Shown here piece after piece: positions 58,270-64,000 of a stretch of 64,000 nt of DNA. The translations under genes and the position numbers were made by a program. Under the pieces are notes generated by a model that worked only from the letters and a program-made list of their open reading frames with translations, had not been told where the DNA came from and did not search any database. This stretch comes from J038 sp034437535 (lineage in GTDB: Bacteria; Chloroflexota; Anaerolineae; Aggregatilineales; Phototrophicaceae): contig DAOTTZ010000046.1 of the NCBI GenBank assembly GCA_034437535.1, positions 1 through 64,000 on the forward strand, given 5' to 3'. Within the stretch, counting starts at the first letter, position 1; every line of letters starts with the position of its first letter.

Positions 58270-59481
58270 ATGAAACCCGGATTTGGGAGAGCCGTCGGCG
58301 CGGGAATTCTGGGCTTCTTGGGGTCGGCTGTTTTCGTTATTATTCTGCGGGCATTACAATCAATCGAACCGGTCTTTGACGCGCAGTTAGCGTTGATCCT
58401 CGGTTCGTTAGTCTCCTCATTTGCGTTCATCTGGGGCGCGGGTGGGGCGGATCCCCGTATGAGCGAACATCCGCACGAACCAGAAGTCGATGAAGAGACC
58501 GGCATCGCCCTCGTTGACCTTCAACGGGCCGATACAGATATTGTCGCCGTTGAAGAAGAGACGGCCATTGATGAAACCGAAGAAGAAAACCGGCTGGCAG
58601 AGCAGATGAAGCCCGGCCAGGTTTTGCAGTATTCGATGTGGCAGATCGCCTTCTGGGTGGTGAGCTTGGTCGTGGTCGTGTTCGGCTTCGCCGCCTTGCC
58701 GACTGGCCTGTTCTTGCGGCAGAGCAATGACCCGATGGCCTCGACCGAAGCAATCGGTTATTACACGGTGACGTTACCGCTGGGCCTGGGGGAAGCCCAG
58801 ATGAGCCAATTGACGGCCTTCATCATCTTTGTGATCGTCATCCTGGCTTTGATCGGTGCGTTGGGGATGGGGTTGGCCCTGTTAACGACGGCGGCTTCAC
58901 GCAACCTCACCGGATTTGCCGAAGAAAAACCGACACGTATGACCTACCAGAAGCCAGAAGAACTCGAACGCAAGCATTATGCCAGTGATTTAATCATCGC
59001 CGGTGTGGTGATCTTCGTCTATATTGCGCTGTTCGACTTTATGCTACGCGGCGCGATGCGCTGGTCGCACGGTTGGAACATCGTTTTTGTCGGTCTGGCG
59101 ATTACGCTTGGCTTGTTCTTTACCCTGCGCCGCACCCAAAATATGGATCAAACCGATAGCATGATCGAGGCGATCAAGGTCAACAGCATGACGGCTTCGT
59201 TGGTGTTTTTGTTCCCCACGTTGTACATTCTGCATTATGAAGTCTTTGTCGGCCTGATCTTCAAACCGGAGATCATCCGTACACCGGCTTCGCTTGGCGG
59301 GGCCATCGCCCTGACGTTGATACTGGTTTTCGTGTTATACAATGACACCGTATCCGACATCATCATCAAGGCGGCGCGTGGTTTGCGGCGCAATCTTCAG
59401 GGTGAGCCTGATACCGAAACGACCGCGATCCAGCCGGTCAACGATACGCAATCGAATCAAGTTGAGGTGGCAGAATCATGA
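58270..59481 (+). CDS. Unknown 8-TM protein in the oxidase operon
   Basis: 403 residues that I cannot assign to a family. Two membrane segments at the N-terminus (about 5-25 and 36-56) are followed by an acidic loop (about 60-115, Glu/Asp-rich). About six more segments follow between residues 120 and 375 (IAFWVVSLVVVVFGFAALP, FIIFVIVILALIGALGMG, LIIAGVVIFVYIALFDFML, WNIVFVGLAITLGLFF, SLVFLFPTLYILHY, AIALTLILVFVLYND). The tail is polar and Gln/Thr-rich. AAAGGAG precedes the ATG, and its last bases overlap the subunit III start (ATGA). Its place between two subunit-III-like genes suggests an extra subunit, assembly factor or quinone-coupled module. Confidence 0.72.
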   Translation: MKPGFGRAVGAGILGFLGSAVFVIILRALQSIEPVFDAQLALILGSLVSSFAFIWGAGGADPRMSEHPHEPEVDEETGIALVDLQRADTDIVAVEEETAIDETEEENRLAEQMKPGQVLQYSMWQIAFWVVSLVVVVFGFAALPTGLFLRQSNDPMASTEAIGYYTVTLPLGLGEAQMSQLTAFIIFVIVILALIGALGMGLALLTTAASRNLTGFAEEKPTRMTYQKPEELERKHYASDLIIAGVVIFVYIALFDFMLRGAMRWSHGWNIVFVGLAITLGLFFTLRRTQNMDQTDSMIEAIKVNSMTASLVFLFPTLYILHYEVFVGLIFKPEIIRTPASLGGAIALTLILVFVLYNDTVSDIIIKAARGLRRNLQGEPDTETTAIQPVNDTQSNQVEVAES

Positions 59482-60107
59482 GTGATATGACAGTCGATCA
59501 TCATCACCACGTAAGCGAAGCAGAAAAAGCACGGAGCATCGACAATCAGAAATTTGCGATGTGGTTGTTCCTCGCCAGCGAAACGGTGATCTTCACGACG
59601 ATCATCGCGGCTTACATCATTTTCCGCATTGATAACCCCGAAATCGTGAAAGAAGTCCACGAACGGCTGGGCCTCAGCGGCATCTTGATCGTGACGTTTA
59701 ACTCGTTCATCTTGCTCACCAGCAGTTGGGCGATGGTCATGGGCCTGCGCCAGATCCAGAAAGGCAACCGGCAGGGGTTGATCCGCTGGTTCTGGTTCGT
59801 CACCGTGCTAGGGATCGCTTTCCTTGGCTTGCAGTATTATGAATATATGCGATTGGCAGAAGAAGGAATCGCACTCAACTACAACCCGGACTCTGAGTTT
59901 GGCGGCTTTGGGATGCGCTTCTACGCGCCGACCGCCTTCCACGGGGCACATGTTATCGTCGGTGTGTTATGGGCGTTGTTCGTCATCCGGCGCGCACAGC
60001 AAGGAGCCTATGATGATAACCCGGTCGGGGTTGAGATCTTCGGGCTATATTGGCACTTCGTCGATGTGGTCTGGGTATTTCTGTTTACGTTCATCTACCT
60101 GATATAA
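59478..60107 (+). CDS. coxC: Cytochrome c oxidase subunit III
   Basis: 209 residues with five membrane segments, the short bacterial form of subunit III (no first two helices). It begins with a His-rich N-terminus (VDHHHHVSEAEKARS), which may bind metal. Conserved positions: NQKFAMWLFLASETVIFTT (with the Glu next to the membrane core), LQYYEYMRLAEEG, FHGAHVIVGVLWA, and YWHFVDVVWVFLFTFIYLI, the canonical C-terminal signature. It stabilises the catalytic subunit and shapes its oxygen path. It overlaps the end of the 8-TM gene by four bases, consistent with tight co-translation. Confidence 0.93.
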   Translation: MSDMTVDHHHHVSEAEKARSIDNQKFAMWLFLASETVIFTTIIAAYIIFRIDNPEIVKEVHERLGLSGILIVTFNSFILLTSSWAMVMGLRQIQKGNRQGLIRWFWFVTVLGIAFLGLQYYEYMRLAEEGIALNYNPDSEFGGFGMRFYAPTAFHGAHVIVGVLWALFVIRRAQQGAYDDNPVGVEIFGLYWHFVDVVWVFLFTFIYLI

Positions 60108-60119
60108 GGAAGGATCATA

Positions 60120-60773
60120 ATGGCTGAAGAACAAAAACCGGACGAAACACCCCAGGACGAAACACCCCAGGCGACTGACGACGATGCTCAGGTGGGTCGA
60201 GTCGGCACGCAAGAAGTCGAACAGATCGCCCAGAGTGCCACACCGCCCTCAGAATATCCAGAAGGTCAAGCCGATGAGATGGAAGAAAGCCTGCCGGAAG
60301 ACGCCAACGGTTTAGAAAAGACCGTCGTTGAGGCAGAACGAGCCGCCGAAGAACTCTCCGATGCCGGACCGATCAAAGCTTTCGGGGAAACTGTATCGAA
60401 AATTCAAGATAGCATCGAAGCTGTGCCGGGCGCACCTGATACACCTGAAGAAGCCCTCTCACACGATACACACGGCGATACAACGACGTTCCTGGGGCGT
60501 GAGTTCCCGGTGCCGATTTACACCATGGTGTTCTTCGCGCTGGCCGCCCTGACGCTGACCGAGGTCATCCTGGCGGAATTGCTGATTAACGTCGAAGAGA
60601 TCAAGATACCGGTGTTGTTCACCATCGCTATCGCTAAGTCGTTCCTGGTGGTGCTTTACTACATGCACCTGCGGGAAGACAGTCGCGTGTTCGCTTTGAC
60701 ATTGGCCGTACCAGTCGGCATCGTCACATTGTCGTTATTGTTCTTGATCGCGGTACCCAGTACCGGCTACTAA
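60120..60773 (+). CDS. Cytochrome c oxidase subunit IV (COX4_pro-like) with acidic N-terminal extension
   Basis: 217 residues. The first 125 are polar and acidic (QPDETPQDETPQ-type repeats, EQIAQSATPPSEYPEGQ, then LEKTVVEAERAAEEL), with an amphipathic helix near 60-80. The rest is three membrane segments (about 135-158, 165-185 and 190-212) with the bacterial subunit IV signature region IAKSFLVVLYYMHLREDSR. The N-terminal extension is longer than in usual subunit IV proteins of about 100 residues. It is the last gene of the operon. The repeated ETPQDE block near residue 10 is a recent duplication in DNA (CGAAACACCCCAGGA twice). Confidence 0.83.
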   Translation: MAEEQKPDETPQDETPQATDDDAQVGRVGTQEVEQIAQSATPPSEYPEGQADEMEESLPEDANGLEKTVVEAERAAEELSDAGPIKAFGETVSKIQDSIEAVPGAPDTPEEALSHDTHGDTTTFLGREFPVPIYTMVFFALAALTLTEVILAELLINVEEIKIPVLFTIAIAKSFLVVLYYMHLREDSRVFALTLAVPVGIVTLSLLFLIAVPSTGY

Positions 60774-60797
60774 CGATCATCCCCGCACTAACCCCAG

Positions 60798-60826
60798 GCA
60801 CCTGCTCAAAACGTAGGTGCTTTTTT
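60798..60826 (+). terminator. Rho-independent terminator of the oxidase operon
   Basis: GCACCT (60798-60803, extended by two further pairs) pairs with AGGTGC (60815-60820), followed by TTTTTT. It lies 25 bases past the stop of the subunit IV gene. Confidence 0.88.
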
Positions 60827-60884
60827 GATTCGCCCCAACTATCGAGATATGTCATAATGCCAGAAAATAGCAACAGGGGGCAGT

Positions 60885-62978
60885 ATGCGTGGGATTTTGC
60901 TGTTGATGGTGTTAGGGGCGACCTTTGGGTTATCAGCCGGGTCGGTAGCGGCGACCTGTGGCGGCCTTGTGGGCCAGATCACGCTGGCGAACGCGACCGG
61001 CGGCAACCAGACGATCTCATTACCGGCAAATTGTACCGAGACCGTCACCCAGACGATGGTCATCCAACCGGGCTTAACTTTGACAATCAACGGCAACGGC
61101 GCGACCTTCGACTTCAACACGATGAACGCGATACGCGGCTTCGATGTGCAGGCCGGGGCTACGTTGGTTCTACGTGATGTCACGATTCAAAATGCCCGTG
61201 ATTACGCGTTCTGGAATACGGGTGATCTCCGCTTGATTGACTCCCGTCTGGTCGAAAATGATCCCAATGTAGCGACAATTTACAATCAAGCTACCCTGAC
61301 GGTGACCGATGCTGAGTGGTTCAATAATACCGGCATCGTCTTGTTGCACGCCAGTTCGTCAGACCGTGTGAGCTTGAACCGGGTGACGGCCCAGGGCAAT
61401 CAGCCATTCCCCGGTCATATCATCAGCGCGAATGGCCCGCTGACGATCCGCGATAGTGATTTCGAAATGAATACCAATGTTATTCAAGCTCAGGCGGATC
61501 TACAGGTCGAGAGATCCACGTTTAGCGATAATCAAGCCGCTTCGGATGGTGGGGCGATCTGGCATAGTGGTGCCTCTTTGACCGTGACGGGCGGTCGCTG
61601 GCATGGCAATGTGGCCCCCGGTGATGGCGGCGCGATTTATACCAGTGGAGCACTGGTGGCGACAAATGCGACGTTTGACGGCAATGTAGCCGGGGATGAC
61701 GGCGGCGGGATTTATGCCGGTGGGGAGGTCACGCTGACGCAGAGTGCGTTAATCGGCAATGATGCGACCCTGGGCGGCGGCGTCTATGCGGTGGGAGCGG
61801 TCTATGTCGAGCGTAGCACCATCGTGGATAATGCATTTGGCGGTGTCATCAGCCCGGATTTTCATCTGGCGCGGTCCCTCCTGGCGGAAAATGGGCCGTC
61901 CCTGGCATCACAGGCCATTCAATCCGGCGGTGATAATCTCATCGGTGATTCACTCCCCGGTGCGGTCGAGACAGACATCATAGAGCCGTACCCTGGGCTG
62001 GCCCTGCCAGTAGAAGAAGATGGCTTGTTGATCCTCCGCCCGACGCGCAACAGCCCGGCCCTGGACGCGATCCCGTGTAATGCCACCACCGATATACGCG
62101 GTCTGCCGCGTGCGGTTGATCTGCCATCGGTCGAGAACGGGCGTGGTACGTGTGACATCGGCGCGGTCGAAGTGCAGAGCGAGATCCCGGCTTGTGCCGA
62201 TGGAACACCACGCGAAGATGTGCTGGTCTGCGCGGTTGATCTGCCAGATGTGAGCAACGATGATACCACCCTGGCGACCTTTGACGCCGATGACCAGATC
62301 ACGGTTGAACCCGGCCTGATGATACCGGACATCACGACCGGAGCCGGCGATGATCGGTTATTGTTGCGGTCTGGCATCAGCGTGAACACGGTTGACCTGG
62401 GGGCCGGGGATGACTGGATGCGATTGGAAGACGGCTTACAGGGGAGCCTGGTCGCGCTTGAGGGTGGCCCTGGGTTTGACCGGCTGGAACTGACAACCCA
62501 GACGATCCCCCCGGCTACGTTGCAAGCCCTGGCGGATTCGATCCGGGCGGGGGCGACGGTGATTACGTTTGACTCGGTGCTGGTCACGCTCTCCGGCTTT
62601 GAGCAAATCCGTGTGTTGAATCAGGTCATCGTCACAGAGCAGGCTCTTTACAACGCGCTGGCAGAGTCGCTGGCGCAATCTTCAGAGACGATCACCTTTG
62701 CTCTGCCGGATATGACAACCGACGGTTTGCAGGTCACGGCGCGGTTAGCGGATGGCACCACCGGGCGTTTCGTTGTCCAAGCGACGGCGGATGATGGCAT
62801 TCTGGTGTTGCGCCTGGCCGGTTGGTCAGTCGATGTTCCCACGCATTTTCGAGAGGCAGTCAACCGGGAGTTTTTGCCCGCCCTGGCCGCCGCGCTGAAT
62901 ACGTTCAACCCGACCGGACAGGCTATCCCGGCGGTGGATCGCTACCCGACACGGTGGATTTTGTACGCTCAGTTTTGA
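60885..62978 (+). CDS. Exported parallel beta-helix protein with choice-of-anchor Q-like region
   Basis: 697 residues. A signal peptide (about 1-23, cleaving after VAA) is followed by a right-handed beta-helix (about 30-330). Turns such as SDGGAIWHSGASLTV, GDGGAIYTSGAL and DDGGGIYAGGEVTL resemble polymorphic outer-membrane-protein repeats. The segment with DIRGLPRAVDLP and CDIGAVEVQ (about 400-430) is the choice-of-anchor Q end cap. The rest has a Ca-binding-like acidic region (GAGDDRLLLR, DLGAGDDWMRLEDG) and a C-terminal beta domain. It is probably secreted or surface-bound, and may bind or cleave a polysaccharide. CAGGGGG lies before the ATG. Its 3' end overlaps the convergent GT2 gene by ten bases. 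Confidence 0.8.
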   Translation: MRGILLLMVLGATFGLSAGSVAATCGGLVGQITLANATGGNQTISLPANCTETVTQTMVIQPGLTLTINGNGATFDFNTMNAIRGFDVQAGATLVLRDVTIQNARDYAFWNTGDLRLIDSRLVENDPNVATIYNQATLTVTDAEWFNNTGIVLLHASSSDRVSLNRVTAQGNQPFPGHIISANGPLTIRDSDFEMNTNVIQAQADLQVERSTFSDNQAASDGGAIWHSGASLTVTGGRWHGNVAPGDGGAIYTSGALVATNATFDGNVAGDDGGGIYAGGEVTLTQSALIGNDATLGGGVYAVGAVYVERSTIVDNAFGGVISPDFHLARSLLAENGPSLASQAIQSGGDNLIGDSLPGAVETDIIEPYPGLALPVEEDGLLILRPTRNSPALDAIPCNATTDIRGLPRAVDLPSVENGRGTCDIGAVEVQSEIPACADGTPREDVLVCAVDLPDVSNDDTTLATFDADDQITVEPGLMIPDITTGAGDDRLLLRSGISVNTVDLGAGDDWMRLEDGLQGSLVALEGGPGFDRLELTTQTIPPATLQALADSIRAGATVITFDSVLVTLSGFEQIRVLNQVIVTEQALYNALAESLAQSSETITFALPDMTTDGLQVTARLADGTTGRFVVQATADDGILVLRLAGWSVDVPTHFREAVNREFLPALAAALNTFNPTGQAIPAVDRYPTRWILYAQF

Positions 62979-63967
62979 TCGTCCGCTTCAACCGTCTGGA
63001 TGGTGGCACCAGCGGGTTGGGCTTGCATGGCGGATCGCTTGACGTAGTAAAGCGTTTCTTCGTGCAGGCGGCGGTTGATCGCGATGAGATCCCCCACCAG
63101 GCCGATCAAAAAGATTATGAAACCGATGATGAGCAAGGCCGACCCCACCACCACCGATTGTACGTTACTGCCACGTCCTGGGTCAGAGGTCAGCAAGATC
63201 AAGCCGTAGCGCACCCATAAGAACAGGCCGCCCAGCACGAACGGTGCCGCCATCCAGGTGAACGTCCGTAAGGGACGATAGAGGACATACAAGCGCAGGA
63301 TCGTGGAGGCGGAGCGGATAACGTATTGCGGGATACTGCTAATCAAGCGGGACTCGCGCAATTTATCGTTCGTGGTCACTGGCACACTGACGATGGACAG
63401 GTTCTTATGCCCGGCCTGGATGATGGTCTCTAGCGTGTAGGTATACCCGGTGATGACGTTGATCCGCAGGGCCGCCTCCCGCGACCAGGCGCGAAAGCCA
63501 CTGGGTGCGTCGGAGACATCCGTGCGTGAGACCGACCGAACCACCGCGCTCCCGAACTTTTGCAGGCGTTTCTTAATCGGGGAGAAGTGTTCGATGGTGT
63601 CGGTCTGGCGATCTCCGATCACGATATCGGCTTGCCCGGCCAGGATCGGCGCGACTAGATCCGGGATATACCGCCCCGGATACTGATTATCTGCATCGGT
63701 ATTGACGATAATATCTGCCCCCAAATGCAAGCCAGCATTTAACCCGGTCTGGAAGGCCGCCGCCAGTCCTTTGTTGGTGTTGTGCCGCACGATATGCGTG
63801 ATACCGTGTTCGATGGCGACTGCGACCGTGCCATCGGTACTGCCGTCGTCAATGACCAACGTCTCAATCACGTCGATGCCGTCGATAGCGGTTGGCAAGC
63901 CCTGGATCGTTACTGGCAGGGTGGCCTCTTCGTTGAGGCATGGGATTTGGATGATGAGTTTGGTCAT
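62969..63967 (-). CDS. GT2-family polyprenyl-phosphate glycosyltransferase with membrane tail
   Basis: 332 residues. The GT-A domain (about 1-230) begins IIQIPCLNEEATLPVTI. It has IDDGSTDGT, NTNKGLAAAFQTGL, the metal-binding Asp motif NTDADNQYPG (D-x-D), and GDRQTD with the acceptor region SGFRAWSREAALR. Two membrane segments follow (about 240-262 and 275-300). This is the DPM1/GtrB-like layout: sugar transfer from a nucleotide donor to polyprenyl phosphate at the cytoplasmic face, feeding GT-C enzymes such as the one at 1160. It starts 33 bases from the window edge. Its promoter may lie outside. Confidence 0.9.
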   Translation of the reverse strand: MTKLIIQIPCLNEEATLPVTIQGLPTAIDGIDVIETLVIDDGSTDGTVAVAIEHGITHIVRHNTNKGLAAAFQTGLNAGLHLGADIIVNTDADNQYPGRYIPDLVAPILAGQADIVIGDRQTDTIEHFSPIKKRLQKFGSAVVRSVSRTDVSDAPSGFRAWSREAALRINVITGYTYTLETIIQAGHKNLSIVSVPVTTNDKLRESRLISSIPQYVIRSASTILRLYVLYRPLRTFTWMAAPFVLGGLFLWVRYGLILLTSDPGRGSNVQSVVVGSALLIIGFIIFLIGLVGDLIAINRRLHEETLYYVKRSAMQAQPAGATIQTVEADDQN

Positions 63968-64000
63968 CGAGGTCGAACCTTGCGCTGGTTAATCTTGTCT

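Noticed and set aside
1..64000. Prophage, integrative element or insertion sequence
   Set aside because: I found no transposase, integrase, terminase or capsid gene, no terminal inverted repeats and no tRNA next to a junction.
1..64000. tRNA, rRNA or riboswitch genes
   Set aside because: I looked for T-loop patterns (GTTCAAATC-like) with cloverleaf partners and for conserved riboswitch cores in the larger gaps and found none.

Overview
The window reads as chromosomal DNA of a free-living, aerobic bacterium of the phylum Chloroflexota, most likely an Anaerolineae-type lineage. This is an inference from gene content: many exported proteins and lipoproteins with long Thr/Pro-rich linkers, choice-of-anchor Q and PD40 propeller proteins, a DUF2142/GT-C membrane glycosyltransferase with a C-terminal beta-sandwich, an A2-type caa3 oxidase, and an LppX/LprG-like lipoprotein paired with an MFS pump. 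I saw no rRNA, tRNA, CRISPR array, transposase, integrase or phage structural gene. Genes are tightly packed, with ATGA start/stop overlaps and several convergent pairs that share a TTAG stop overlap.

Layout. 0-6.4 kb: partial universal stress protein, Fur-family regulator, GT-C membrane protein, a decayed DUF3298-type gene, an MBL-fold hydrolase and a GAF histidine kinase. They are followed by a 585-base AT-rich intergenic island packed with short direct and inverted repeats. 6.4-13.1 kb: exported SH3b/CARDB protein, ABC-2-like membrane protein, SDR, CAP-domain protein, and a back-to-back pair of lipoproteins (an M14 carboxypeptidase and an Ig-like protein) whose start codons touch. 13.2-21.7 kb: class A penicillin-binding protein, an unknown protein, the lipoprotein-MFS pair, AzlCD, a GNAT and a threonine-dehydrogenase-like SDR. 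21.9-27.0 kb: FHA membrane protein, small unknown protein, duplicated sensor-domain membrane protein, orphan with a palindromic operator-like promoter, duplicated helical exported protein, and an FNT channel fused to a DsbA-like domain that lacks its cysteines.

27.0-33.2 kb: a decayed malic-enzyme phosphotransacetylase domain and another gene scrap, then GT4 plus sulfatase-like (one operon), a PlsC-like acyltransferase, a metallophosphoesterase with an unknown partner, and a membrane rhodanese. 33.2-45 kb: a helicase-associated-domain protein without a motor, histidine phosphatase, P450, SurE, a ParB-fold protein with a CofE-like ligase, PQQ-type sugar dehydrogenase, SDR, LysR and a GMC oxidoreductase. 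45-53.6 kb: two PD40 propeller proteins and a lipoprotein in one operon, then a 1435-residue TPR protein with a VirD4/TraG-type ATPase, a cyclase-family hydrolase and a HEAT-repeat protein.

53.7-60.8 kb: a membrane coiled-coil protein and the oxidase operon: CoxB with fused cytochrome c, CoxA, a first subunit-III-like protein, an 8-TM unknown, canonical subunit III and subunit IV. It starts at a recognisable sigma70-type promoter and ends at a clear terminator. 60.9-64 kb: an exported beta-helix protein and a GT2 glycosyltransferase. The candidates most worth following up are the TPR-VirD4-like ATPase, the FNT-DsbA-like fusion, the lipoprotein-MFS pair, the two unassigned subunits in the oxidase operon and the AT-rich repeat island.
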